From Burkholderia sp. Ac-20365 (lineage in GTDB: Bacteria; Pseudomonadota; Gammaproteobacteria; Burkholderiales; Burkholderiaceae), in assembly GCF_017104715.1 (NCBI RefSeq), contig NZ_JAAGPI010000006.1, positions 186,001 to 250,000 of the forward strand: DNA of 64,000 nucleotides, read 5' to 3'. The notes under the pieces are model-generated. The model was given only the letters and a program-made list of their open reading frames with translations, did not search any database and had not been told where the DNA came from. Positions 35,501 to 43,577 of this stretch are shown piece after piece. Both the position numbers and the translations under genes were made by a program. The stretch's first letter is position 1. Every line of letters starts with the position of its first letter.

Positions 35501-36529
35501 TTATCGCGTGTTGCTCTCGCCGAACTTCTCATAGAACAGCCGATAGTCCTGAATGCGCTGTTCATTGAGCCACGTCTTGATCGCTTCGACCATCGGCGGC
35601 GGCCCGCACACGTACATATCGAATCCGTTCGACTCCAGAAACGAGCGGTCGAAATGCTCCGGTATCAGACCGGTTTTCCCATTCCATTCTGCAGCGGGAT
35701 TCATCACGACGGTTTCAAGCGTGAAAGCGTCGATCTTCGTGCCGTAGCCGTTCAGGCGTTCCAGTTCGCACAGATCGCGCGCGTTGGTTACACCGTAATA
35801 GAGTTGCACGGCATGGCTGGCGCTTTTCTTTTCCGACATATCGTCGAGCATGCCGAGAAACGCCGACAAACCCGTACCACCCGCAACCATCACGAGCGGA
35901 CGCTCTATTTGTCGAAGATAGAACGCGCCCAACGGTGCCTCGAACTCGATCTCATCACCTGCCGCACACCGGTCGCGCAGGTAATTGCTCATCGCGCCAT
36001 CGGGCAGAAGGCGAATGAGGAATTGCAGCTTGTTCTGATCGTTCGGATGATTCGCGAACGAGTACGAGCGCCACTGATCGGTGCCAGGCACTTTCACGCG
36101 TGCATATTGCCCAGGAAGAAAATCGATCCGCTTTTCATGCGCGCTTGCATCGATGCGCAGGATCGCCGTCGTTTCGGACACGAGTTCGACTGCCTCGACG
36201 CGCGCGGACACCATGCGCGTGCCGCCGCTCTGACACAGGCTCGAATCGAAATCGAAGTAGAACGACGCGTCTGACTGAACGCGCGTCTGGCACGACAGTA
36301 CCTTGCGTTGCGCGAGATCATCCTCGCTCAGCGTCTCTTCATCGACGTAGTCCTGCGTATACGTACCCGATTCGCAGCGTCCCTGGCAGGTGCCGCACAC
36401 ACCTTCGCGGCAGTCGAGCGGAATCTTCACGCCGTTGCGTAATGCTGCGTCGAGTAGCAACTCGTTTGCATGCACGTCGAAGAAAGCGGTTTTGCCGTCG
36501 GAAAAGTTCAACGCGACCTTATGCGTCAT
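35501..36529 (-). CDS. antC: Anthranilate 1,2-dioxygenase reductase component
   Basis: 342 residues. The N-terminal plant-type [2Fe-2S] domain has Cys40, Cys45, Cys48 (CREGVCGTC) and Cys80. The FAD domain follows with RVKVPGTDQWRSYSFAN (RxYS). The NAD domain has MVAGGTGLSAFLGML and ends with CGPPPMVEAIKTWL. It moves electrons from NADH to the Rieske oxygenase. It is third in the operon antA-antB-antC, 14 bp after antB. BenC is nearly identical in architecture, so the substrate assignment follows from antA and the neighbouring activator. Confidence 0.9.
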   Translation of the reverse strand: MTHKVALNFSDGKTAFFDVHANELLLDAALRNGVKIPLDCREGVCGTCQGRCESGTYTQDYVDEETLSEDDLAQRKVLSCQTRVQSDASFYFDFDSSLCQSGGTRMVSARVEAVELVSETTAILRIDASAHEKRIDFLPGQYARVKVPGTDQWRSYSFANHPNDQNKLQFLIRLLPDGAMSNYLRDRCAAGDEIEFEAPLGAFYLRQIERPLVMVAGGTGLSAFLGMLDDMSEKKSASHAVQLYYGVTNARDLCELERLNGYGTKIDAFTLETVVMNPAAEWNGKTGLIPEHFDRSFLESNGFDMYVCGPPPMVEAIKTWLNEQRIQDYRLFYEKFGESNTR

Positions 36530-36543
36530 GGCCGTGCTCCCGG

Positions 36544-37032
36544 TTACAGATGATAGAAGTCCAACACCGCATTGATGGTGTCGTTCAGCAGAAGCACGTG
36601 TTTGCGCGCGATTTTCCAGCTATCTCCCGACGCATGCAGGTCATAAACCGCGCGGCCGTAGAAGTAATCGGTCGTGCCCTGGCGGGTGTACAACGTCGAC
36701 CAGTTCACGGCCGCTTCGATCCGCGCATCGGCCTTTTCGGTCAGACGCACATTGCTGATCTGATGCATCGTGCGGGGCAGCGGCGTCGATGCCGCCGACT
36801 TGCCTGTCCGCAGGCGAAACACGCGGTCTTCGAGTCCGGCGCGATCCGTGTAATAGATCAGCGACATTTCACGCGCCGGGTCTTTCGTGTACACATGCTC
36901 CGAATCCCATTGCGGCACATGAAATACGCTTTGCGGATCGAACAGTTCGAGGTACTCGTCCCATTGCTGGCGGTCGCACAGATCCGACTTCAGGTAAAGA
37001 AACTGTTCGACCGAATGCTGAAGCTGGCTCAT
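36544..37032 (-). CDS. antB: Anthranilate 1,2-dioxygenase small (beta) subunit
   Basis: 162 residues from ATG 37032, which overlaps the antA stop by four bases (ATGA). The ring-hydroxylating beta-subunit fold (NTF2-like) shows EQFLYLKSDLCDRQQWDEYLELF, YYTDRAGLEDRVFRLRTGKSAAS and a C-terminal IARKHVLLLNDTINAVLDFYHL. It forms the alpha3beta3 oxygenase with AntA. An upstream in-frame extension to 37197 lies inside antA and has no RBS. Confidence 0.92.
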   Translation of the reverse strand: MSQLQHSVEQFLYLKSDLCDRQQWDEYLELFDPQSVFHVPQWDSEHVYTKDPAREMSLIYYTDRAGLEDRVFRLRTGKSAASTPLPRTMHQISNVRLTEKADARIEAAVNWSTLYTRQGTTDYFYGRAVYDLHASGDSWKIARKHVLLLNDTINAVLDFYHL

Positions 37033-38417
37033 GCTTGCTCTCCCTGAACGTCGCCGGACTTCGCCAGGCCTTTGAGAATGGTGTCGCGCCACGTTCCGTG
37101 CTGGTTCACGTACAGGCCTTCGTGCGTCATTTCGGTTCCTGTCATCGCGGGCTGGATGCCGAGCAGGTCGGCATTCGCAGTCGAACCCGATTCCCACTTG
37201 TGATTGCCGCGCGAAACGTCGCTCCAGCGTTCGAGCCGCGCCTGAAAGCCGCGCTGCTGTTCGCGGAACTCGACGAGATCGTCCGGCGTACCCATGCCCG
37301 ACACGTTGAAGAAGTCTTCGAACTGGCGGATGCGGCTTTCGCGGTCTTTATCCGATTCGCCCTTGACGCCAATACATTGGCTGATGATTTCAGTCTTGTT
37401 CCATGCAACAGGCCGCACGATGCGCAATTGCGAGCTGATCTGATCCATGAAGAAGAGGCTCGGATAGACGTTCAGATTGCGCAGCCGATGCATCATCCAT
37501 TCGGCTTTCTGCTGTCCATACGCTTCGACGAGACGCGGCATCACGCTCGCATAACCAGGCCTCACTTCCGGGTTAGGCATGTCGCTGAAGAGCACGCTGT
37601 GGCCGTTCCTGAATGCGAACCAGCCGTCGTCGGTATCGGCGTCGCCCGCGCCGAGCTTGCTGTAGTCGAGCGTGCTGTTCGTGTCGCCATTCTGGCTGTT
37701 CGTCTCCTGCCGATGCTTGACGGTCGCGACGTAGTTGTAGTGGACCGTGCTGACGTGATAGCCGTCCAGACCGTTTTCGTTCTGCAGCTTCCAGTTGCCG
37801 TCGAACGTGTAGCTCGAGCGGCCCGGCAACACTTCGAGTTCGCCTGTGGGCGATTGCGCGACCATCATGTCGAAGAAAATGCGCGCATCGCCGAGATAGT
37901 CTTCCAGCGTGTCGGTGCCATCCACATCGAGGCTGACGAAAACAAAGCCCTTGTAGCTCGAAATGCGGGCCTTTTTCAGGCCGCGCACCGACTTGTCGAA
38001 GTCGTCGCAGTACTCGCCCGGCGCCTTGACCTTGACCAGGCGCCCATCGTTCTTGTAGCACCACGCATGAAACGGGCACGTGAAAGTCGACTGATTGCCT
38101 TTGCTCATCCGCGTGAGCGTCGCGCCGCGATGCTGGCACGCGTTGATCATCGCGTTCAGGTTGCCATTGCCGTCGCGCGAAATGATCAGCGGCTGACGGC
38201 CTGCGCGCATCGTCAGATAGTCGTTCCTGTTGGGAATCTCGCTCTCGTGGCACGCGTAGATCCATGCCTTCTCGAAGATGTACTCCATCTCCAGTGAGAA
38301 GAGTTCGGGTTCAGTGAACATCTCGCGTGCAATCCGGTAGACGCCTTCCGTCGGCCGGAAGTCCAGACAGCCGCTGACAAACTCGCTCCATTCGGATGCG
38401 CTGCGCTTTTCGCTCAT
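37029..38417 (-). CDS. antA: Anthranilate 1,2-dioxygenase large (alpha) subunit
   Basis: 462 residues. The Rieske ligands are Cys94/His96 (CQHRG) and Cys114/His117 (CPFHAW). Asp218 bridges to the mononuclear iron site with His221 and His226 (NGLDGYHVSTVHYNY). The N-terminus (SEWSEFVSGCLDFRPTEGVYRIAREMFTEPELF) and overall length match AntA as I remember it better than BenA. The product is catechol, with release of CO2 and ammonia from anthranilate. No catechol (cat) genes are in the window. It is first in the operon, with a likely XylS-type promoter upstream. Confidence 0.88.
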   Translation of the reverse strand: MSEKRSASEWSEFVSGCLDFRPTEGVYRIAREMFTEPELFSLEMEYIFEKAWIYACHESEIPNRNDYLTMRAGRQPLIISRDGNGNLNAMINACQHRGATLTRMSKGNQSTFTCPFHAWCYKNDGRLVKVKAPGEYCDDFDKSVRGLKKARISSYKGFVFVSLDVDGTDTLEDYLGDARIFFDMMVAQSPTGELEVLPGRSSYTFDGNWKLQNENGLDGYHVSTVHYNYVATVKHRQETNSQNGDTNSTLDYSKLGAGDADTDDGWFAFRNGHSVLFSDMPNPEVRPGYASVMPRLVEAYGQQKAEWMMHRLRNLNVYPSLFFMDQISSQLRIVRPVAWNKTEIISQCIGVKGESDKDRESRIRQFEDFFNVSGMGTPDDLVEFREQQRGFQARLERWSDVSRGNHKWESGSTANADLLGIQPAMTGTEMTHEGLYVNQHGTWRDTILKGLAKSGDVQGEQA

Positions 38418-38462
38418 GGTGTGTGCCCCTCCGTTTCATCGCTTCAATGTCGATGGATGGAT

Positions 38463-38514
38463 TGAATACCGAAAGGGGCGGGCGGACTATCCAGCCAGTT
38501 TGCGTTCGCTATCC
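38463..38514 (-). promoter_or_regulatory. antA promoter with XylS/AntR-type direct repeat
   Basis: On the minus strand, two GGATAG blocks (38514-38509 and 38492-38487) repeat with a 22-bp period, close to the two-helical-turn spacing of XylS-family sites. The downstream block sits at the -35 position, and TATTCA (38468-38463) follows after 18 bp as a weak -10. This geometry is expected for class II activation by an AraC/XylS protein. Confidence 0.5.
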
Positions 38515-38687
38515 GATTATTTTGGCGGCGGCGAAATGTAAATTTTCTGGCAGTTCCGCCGATTTTTTCCGGGCAACGTATGGGTGTGGCGCCGAGCCTG
38601 AGAGCAGTGAGTTTGGTGGCGGCAATCGTCATCGGACTGCTCATCTGTCTGGCTGTACGACAAAATCAAAATGGTTGGAGACGAGGT

Positions 38688-39836
38688 ATGAAGAAGGTCA
38701 GGAGAATGCTGGGCAAAACCGCTCGCAGAAGCGGACTGGTGGCAGGCGTGATTTCAACGGCGACGTTGTCGTCGGTTCCGGCGAGTGCGCAGTCGCTAGT
38801 GACGTTTTACGGTGTTGTCGATACGGGTATTCGCTATACGACGCACGCAAATCCACAGGGTGATTCAGCCGTTCGACTCGGTAATGGCGGCGCAACCGAA
38901 AGTCTGTTCGGATTCAAGGGAACGGAGGATATCGGCGGCGGTAACAAGGTCGTCTTCGAACTCGAAGATCGCTTCTTCCCGAACTCAGGCGTGATCGATC
39001 CCGCCTATCCGTTCTTCAATACGGCATTCGTCGGTTTGCAATCGAGCACCTTCGGCAAACTGACGATGGGCCGGCAGATCAACCCGCTTTCCGATGCGGT
39101 GTTGAGCGCTTACATCACGAACCCCTGGCTGCCGACTTTCTATCAGTTCCGTCCGGAAGTCATGATGGCGCAGGGCGTGTGGACCAGCAACATGGTCAAG
39201 TACGCGGCGCGCTGGCAGTACCTCACTGCGGAAGTGTCGTATGCGTTCGGCGGCAATGCGGGTGCGTTCGGCTCGGGCAGTCAGATCGGCGCGTCGCTGA
39301 TCTATCTGCCCGGCGCGCCGTTGCGCCTGGCGGCCGCCTACCTCGATTCGCGCGATGCGGTGAACTCATCCGCGCATCTGAAATCATGGACAGCGGGCGG
39401 TTCGTACAGCTTCGGCAGCACGACGGTCATGGCCGGCTGGGCTGTGAACCGGCAGGACGATGGATTCGTCGGCAACTTCCCGAATGGTCCGTTCAGCGCA
39501 CCGGGGTTGACTGCGCTGAAGTTCAACACGTTCAGTTCGCGCAAGATGTATTTCGGCGGCGTGTCGCAACTCGTGGGCGATGCGACCCATCTGTCGGCCA
39601 ACGTGTGGCGCACGATCCAGACGGGCAAAACGCAGCCCGCCGACGGCAACGCGACGCAGTTCCAGCTGGTAGCGGACTACAACCTGTCCAAGCGCACGGA
39701 TACGTACGTGGAAGCCGACTACTCGCTGTATCGTGGCGGCATGGTGGGCGCGCAATTCCAGGGCATCAGCGCAGTGAGTTCGGCGTTCGGCACGACGCAG
39801 CTGGGCGTCATGGTCGGCTTGCGGCACACGTTCTAG
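38688..39836 (+). CDS. Gram-negative porin, divergent from antABC
   Basis: 382 residues from ATG 38688, after GGAGACGAGGT. A 35-residue signal region ends PASA, then mature QSLVTFYGVVDTGIRYTTHA. FGFKGTEDIGGGNKVVFELEDRF and TAFVGLQSSTFGKLTMGRQ are the family blocks. The C-terminal residue is Phe (LRHTF). The frame runs upstream to 38580 without an RBS. It shares a 270-bp divergent promoter region with antA, so it may be the anthranilate entry pore (inference). Confidence 0.93.
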   Translation: MKKVRRMLGKTARRSGLVAGVISTATLSSVPASAQSLVTFYGVVDTGIRYTTHANPQGDSAVRLGNGGATESLFGFKGTEDIGGGNKVVFELEDRFFPNSGVIDPAYPFFNTAFVGLQSSTFGKLTMGRQINPLSDAVLSAYITNPWLPTFYQFRPEVMMAQGVWTSNMVKYAARWQYLTAEVSYAFGGNAGAFGSGSQIGASLIYLPGAPLRLAAAYLDSRDAVNSSAHLKSWTAGGSYSFGSTTVMAGWAVNRQDDGFVGNFPNGPFSAPGLTALKFNTFSSRKMYFGGVSQLVGDATHLSANVWRTIQTGKTQPADGNATQFQLVADYNLSKRTDTYVEADYSLYRGGMVGAQFQGISAVSSAFGTTQLGVMVGLRHTF

Positions 39837-39852
39837 CGCATGAAGCCAGCGA

Positions 39853-40545
39853 TCAACGGCTTTCCTGGAAAGAGGAAAGCACGTCCTTCGAGCAGATTTC
39901 GATGCGGCCGTACCGGAGGACAATCGCGCCTTGCTCGGCCATCGCCTTGAGTTCCAGCGAGAGCGTCTGGCGCGTGATGCCGAGCATCATCGCCAGCGTG
40001 TCGTGCGAGACGGCGACGTCGGGGCGGCTCTGCGACAGCATCGTCACGTCCCCCGATGCGAGCAGCAGCAGGCGGCGGGCAATGCGTGCCCGTGTGGAAT
40101 GCAAGGTCGCATCTTCAACCATGCGATACAGCCAGTTCATATGGATGACCTGCAACTCCGCAATCGCGCGGAAGAACGCCTGGTTGTTCATCAATTCGTC
40201 GAATGCCTGGGCTCTGACGACGAACAGGGTCGAGCGTTCGAGCGCGACGACATCGCGCAGGCGTGGCTGGCGGCTGGTCATCGAAGTCTGTCCAAACCAG
40301 TTGCCCGCTTCGATCACGGCGAGAATCGCTTCCTTGCCGTCTTCGCGCAGCGTGCAGGCTTTCAGCTTGCCGCACTTGAGCCCGAAGAAGCCATTCGGCG
40401 CATCGCCGCGCCGGAACAGATACTCGCCCGCATGCAGCGTCACCGTTTCGCAATGGCGCATGAGCGCCTCTTGCCCGGCAGCAGGCAAAGCACGGAACCA
40501 CAGGTTGGTCCGCATTGCTTCGGAGGTATCGGTCAGGAGCGCCAT
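39853..40545 (-). CDS. Crp/Fnr-family transcriptional regulator
   Basis: 230 residues from ATG 40545 (MALLTDTSEAMRTNLWF). The cyclic-nucleotide-binding-fold beta roll is at residues 20-110 (CETVTLHAGEYLFRRGDAPNGFFGLKCGKLKACTLREDGKEAILAVIEAGNWFG, read in pieces). The C-terminal HTH is VAVSHDTLAMMLGITRQTLSLELKAM. There are no clustered cysteines for an Fe-S sensor, and the cAMP-binding RT/S motif is not obvious. It lies 37 bp after the ketopantoate-reductase-like gene on the same strand, so it is probably the third gene of that operon. Confidence 0.9.
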   Translation of the reverse strand: MALLTDTSEAMRTNLWFRALPAAGQEALMRHCETVTLHAGEYLFRRGDAPNGFFGLKCGKLKACTLREDGKEAILAVIEAGNWFGQTSMTSRQPRLRDVVALERSTLFVVRAQAFDELMNNQAFFRAIAELQVIHMNWLYRMVEDATLHSTRARIARRLLLLASGDVTMLSQSRPDVAVSHDTLAMMLGITRQTLSLELKAMAEQGAIVLRYGRIEICSKDVLSSFQESR

Positions 40546-40582
40546 AGGGATCGATCCGCGCGAATGCGCCTGAATGCGCCTG

Positions 40583-41632
40583 TCAGGCGGGCACGCGTTG
40601 GCTATTCGCGGACGCGCCACGCGCAGCAGCGCGCAGTTCGGCCAATAGCGCGTCACCCGTCCACGACGGACGCGCAGCGCTTTGCTCGGCTTCGTGCACG
40701 AGCTGGCAGAGGCGCGCATTGACGGGCGCATTGAGCCCGAGGCGATGAGCGAGCTTCACGACTTCACCGTTGATCCAGTCGACTTCGGTCGCGCGTTCCG
40801 CTGCGAGATCGTCGGACATCGACGAGCGCGCGAGCGGGTCGATGGTCAGCATCGCGCGTGCGAGACGTGCGAACCAGGCGTCGGGCATGCTGAGGAAGCG
40901 CGGCATCCACGCGGGCGGAATGGGCGTCAGACGCGCCGGGCGGATGCCGGCGCGTGCGAGCAGCGCGAGCGTTTCCGCTTGCGCCATCGCGAGGCTGCGT
41001 CGATACGCGCGCTGCGATAGCTCTTCTTTCAAGGGCCGGTTCGACAATGCGTTGATCGCATTGTTCAGGTTGAGCAGCAGTTTGGCCCACTGCACGGGGA
41101 GCATGTCGGCATGTTGTTGCAGCGGCAGTTCTGCACTTGCGAAGTCATCGACGAACGGCTGCAAGCCGGGCGCGCTTCTGACTTCCAGTTCGCCACCCGA
41201 TCCCTGATGATAAGCACCCGGCCCGCGTTCGATGACATTGAACGGCACCATCCCTTCGAGCACGGTCTGGTTCGGCAGCGCGGCGCGCAGGATATCGGCA
41301 TTGCCGACGCCGTTCTGGAAGCTGACCACGACGGTGCCAGGGCGCAGCACGCCAGCCAGTTCTGCAGCAACCGTCGGTGTCGCCGCGGACTTGACGGTGA
41401 CAAGCACCAGATCCGCGTGAGCCGCCGTCGTGTAATCCGCCGATACGTCGATGTGTTCGGAGGGCACGTACCACTGGCGCTCGCCGAACTGCGACAGCGT
41501 CAGCCCGTGCTCGCGCAATTGCTTGCCAACGCGTTCGCGCGCGATGAACGTCACGTCGCTGCCACCGGCGAGCAGCCGTCCGCCCACGTAGCAGCCAATG
41601 GAACCCGCGCCATAGATAAAAATCTTCGCCAT
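40583..41632 (-). CDS. Ketopantoate reductase-like protein (ApbA/PanE family)
   Basis: 349 residues. The NADPH motif GAGSIG (FIYGAGSIGCYVGGRL) opens the protein. SFQNGVGN and LEGMVPFNVIERGPG follow. The helical C-terminal domain begins KLLLNLNNAINAL. The family includes 2-dehydropantoate 2-reductase, but many bacteria carry catabolic paralogues. The position between an aldolase and a Crp-type regulator argues for a catabolic role here. A beta-keto or 2-keto-branched acid made or used by the aldolase is one idea. Confidence 0.88.
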   Translation of the reverse strand: MAKIFIYGAGSIGCYVGGRLLAGGSDVTFIARERVGKQLREHGLTLSQFGERQWYVPSEHIDVSADYTTAAHADLVLVTVKSAATPTVAAELAGVLRPGTVVVSFQNGVGNADILRAALPNQTVLEGMVPFNVIERGPGAYHQGSGGELEVRSAPGLQPFVDDFASAELPLQQHADMLPVQWAKLLLNLNNAINALSNRPLKEELSQRAYRRSLAMAQAETLALLARAGIRPARLTPIPPAWMPRFLSMPDAWFARLARAMLTIDPLARSSMSDDLAAERATEVDWINGEVVKLAHRLGLNAPVNARLCQLVHEAEQSAARPSWTGDALLAELRAAARGASANSQRVPA

Positions 41633-41749
41633 GCGTTATCTCGATCGAGCCGCTTGTCGCTACGTTCGATGCGCTGGGCGGCAGACACGGCTCGTCATGT
41701 TGCTGCCGCCCAGTTCCCGCATCGCTTCTTTCAATGGGTTGCTATGCGC

Positions 41750-42517
41750 TCAGTCCGCATAGCCGGGGTTGCGCCGGTCGAGCCGCCGCAGCAGGCCGGG
41801 CCATGCAAGCTGTCCCGCGCTCACGCCGCGCGTCGCATGCGCTGCCTGCTTCGCAATGCCGTCGAGAATCGGCTGCGCGACCGGCAGCAGCTTCCCGCAG
41901 CCCGCCTGTGCGCGAACCTGGATCATGCAGGCGGCCTCGAAGAAGTACATCGCGACGAACGCGTCGGCAGGCGTCGCGCCCGCAGTCAGCAGACCATGAT
42001 TGCGCAGCATCAGATACGTGTTGCTGCCGAGATCGCGCACGAGTCGGGGCTTCTCTTCTTCGTTGAGCGCGATGCCTTCGTAGTCGTGATAGCCGAGCGA
42101 CGCGAGCACCACCAGCGATTGCTGCGACAGCGGCAGCAAGCCCGCTTCCTGCGCCGACACGGCGACGCCGTTGACCGAATGCGTGTGCATCACGCAGAGG
42201 GCATCTTCGCGCGCTGCATGCACGGCGCTGTGAATATTGAAGCCGGCGGGGTTCACGTCGAACGGCGAATCGGACACCTTGCGGCCGTCCCGATCGATCT
42301 TGACCAGCGACGACGCGGTGATCTCGTCGAACATCATCCCGTACGGGTTGATGAGGAAATGGTGTTCCGGACCGGGCACGCGTGCCGAAATATGCGTGAA
42401 CACGAGGTCGTCCCAGCCGAATAGCGCGACGAGGCGATACGCCGCCGCAAGATTGACTCGTGCTTCCCATTCGGCGGGCGATACTGCGTGCTTCAGGCTG
42501 ACATCCGTTGAGCTCAC
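41750..42517 (-). CDS. Class II aldolase/adducin-family protein
   Basis: 255 residues. The start is GTG 42517, preceded by AAGGAGTCTCGCC. Zinc-site histidines appear in VMHTHSVNG and LRNHGLLTAG. LAAAYRLVALFGWDDLVFTHISARVPG and FDEITASSLVKIDRDG match the paralogue at 12814-13596. It is the first gene of the aldolase/ketopantoate-reductase-like/Crp operon. An aldolase plus ketopantoate reductase pair recalls hydroxymethyl transfer to 2-keto acids, but PanB is a different fold, so no pathway is claimed. Confidence 0.88.
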   Translation of the reverse strand: MSSTDVSLKHAVSPAEWEARVNLAAAYRLVALFGWDDLVFTHISARVPGPEHHFLINPYGMMFDEITASSLVKIDRDGRKVSDSPFDVNPAGFNIHSAVHAAREDALCVMHTHSVNGVAVSAQEAGLLPLSQQSLVVLASLGYHDYEGIALNEEEKPRLVRDLGSNTYLMLRNHGLLTAGATPADAFVAMYFFEAACMIQVRAQAGCGKLLPVAQPILDGIAKQAAHATRGVSAGQLAWPGLLRRLDRRNPGYAD

Positions 42518-42622
42518 GGCGAGACTCCTTGATCAATGGTTCGTGCGTCTGAAAACAGCGCGTCTGACTGCGCTGGCGGCCAATGCCGTGAACGCATGAT
42601 GTCGGCAATCCCGCGTAAAATC

Positions 42623-42638
42623 TGTCGCATAGCCGACA
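42623..42638. promoter_or_regulatory. Crp-family operator candidate (TGTCG-N6-CGACA)
   Basis: TGTCGCATAGCCGACA has perfect 5-bp arms separated by 6 bp, exactly the geometry of Crp-family sites (TGTGA-N6-TCACA). It ends 7 bp before the start codon of the plus-strand Crp-family gene, so binding would repress that gene. It also lies in the divergent region of the aldolase operon. Confidence 0.55.
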
Positions 42639-42645
42639 CGTCGGG

Positions 42646-43353
42646 ATGGGCATGGATTCCAGGCTGCTTCACTATCGTCCTCAACTCGAATCGACGCCAT
42701 GGTTTCGCGGCCTGCCCGTCGAACTGCAGGACTACCTGATGAGCCACGCCACGCTGCTGCGGCTCGAAAAAGGCCAACTGCTGTATCGATACGGCGATCC
42801 TTCTTATGGCTTGTATGCCGTACTCGAAGGCGCGCTGTCGATCGGCACGGTTGGTATCGACGGCAAGGAATCGCTGCTTGCCGTGCTGGGGCCCACTGCG
42901 TGGGTCGGCGAAATCTCGATGTTCGACGGCTTGCCGCGTCCGCACGACGCCATTGCCGTCAGCCGTTCACTCTTCCTGCATGTGCCCGAAGCCGCGCTGC
43001 AAAATCTGCTCGATGCCTCGCCGCGCTACTGGCGCGATTTCGCGCTGCTGATGGCGCAGCGTTTGAGGCTCTCGTTCAAGAGCACCGAGTCGCTGGCGCT
43101 GCAGCCGGCGGCGCAACGCGTCGCCAGCCGTCTGCTGCTGATCGCCGAAGGCTACGACGGCCTCAACGCAATGCAGAGCAAAATCCGGCTTTCGCAGGAC
43201 AGCCTTGCATCGATGGTCTCGCTGTCGCGCCAGACCACGAACCAGTTGCTCAAAAGCCTCGAAAGCCAGCAGATCATCAGCCTGAAATTCGGCGAAATCC
43301 AGATTCTCGACCTCGAACGGCTGCGTGCGGCCAGCGCTGGTACTCCCACCTGA
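42646..43353 (+). CDS. Crp/Fnr-family transcriptional regulator
   Basis: 235 residues (or 233 from the ATG at 42652). The beta-roll is LEKGQLLYRYGDPSYGLYAVLEGALSIG with ESLLAVLGPTAWVGEISMFDGLPR, followed by the long C-helix. The HTH is IRLSQDSLASMVSLSRQTTNQLLKSLES. GEISMFDG resembles the phosphate-binding cassette but lacks the Arg usual in cAMP receptors, so the ligand is uncertain. It is divergent from the aldolase operon and 225 bp upstream of the PHA operon in the same direction, so either could be a target. Confidence 0.9.
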   Translation: MGMDSRLLHYRPQLESTPWFRGLPVELQDYLMSHATLLRLEKGQLLYRYGDPSYGLYAVLEGALSIGTVGIDGKESLLAVLGPTAWVGEISMFDGLPRPHDAIAVSRSLFLHVPEAALQNLLDASPRYWRDFALLMAQRLRLSFKSTESLALQPAAQRVASRLLLIAEGYDGLNAMQSKIRLSQDSLASMVSLSRQTTNQLLKSLESQQIISLKFGEIQILDLERLRAASAGTPT

Positions 43354-43448
43354 CCGTAGGCTCCACGTAAGCTAACACCGTTTCTTTCAGCACTTTCCTT
43401 CCTGCATTCCTCAAGCCGTATTGTGTCCAGGCGGCCGCCGCGTGGGAC

Positions 43449-43464
43449 TCCCCCGTTTAGGGGA
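43449..43464 (+). promoter_or_regulatory. Palindrome upstream of the PHA operon (TCCCC-N6-GGGGA)
   Basis: TCCCCCGTTTAGGGGA has perfect 5-bp arms with a 6-bp spacer. It lies 114 bp before the acyl-CoA ligase start, in the only sizeable gap before the operon (43354-43577). It could be the binding site of the MalT-like LuxR regulator at the operon's end; G-rich half sites (GGGGA) are known for MalT itself. Confidence 0.4.
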
Positions 43465-43577
43465 TATTGCTTCCCGCCGAACAAATCGATCATGGTCTCA
43501 CCCCGGATGCACCGCGCACGACACGCCCTGACGGCCCTGTGCGAGCCCGGTTCATCCCAAGACTTCAGGAGACATCG

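Noticed and set aside
34451..38417. Reading the dioxygenase genes as benABC (benzoate)
   Set aside because: The architecture fits both, but the large-subunit N-terminus and length, and the adjacent AntR-like activator, fit anthranilate better. No benD-type diol dehydrogenase follows the reductase gene, as it would in a ben operon.
39859..39880. GCTTTCCT/AGGAAAGC hairpin after the second porin gene
   Set aside because: It lies within the coding end of the convergent Crp-family gene and lacks a T-run on the porin transcript, so a terminator role is not supported.
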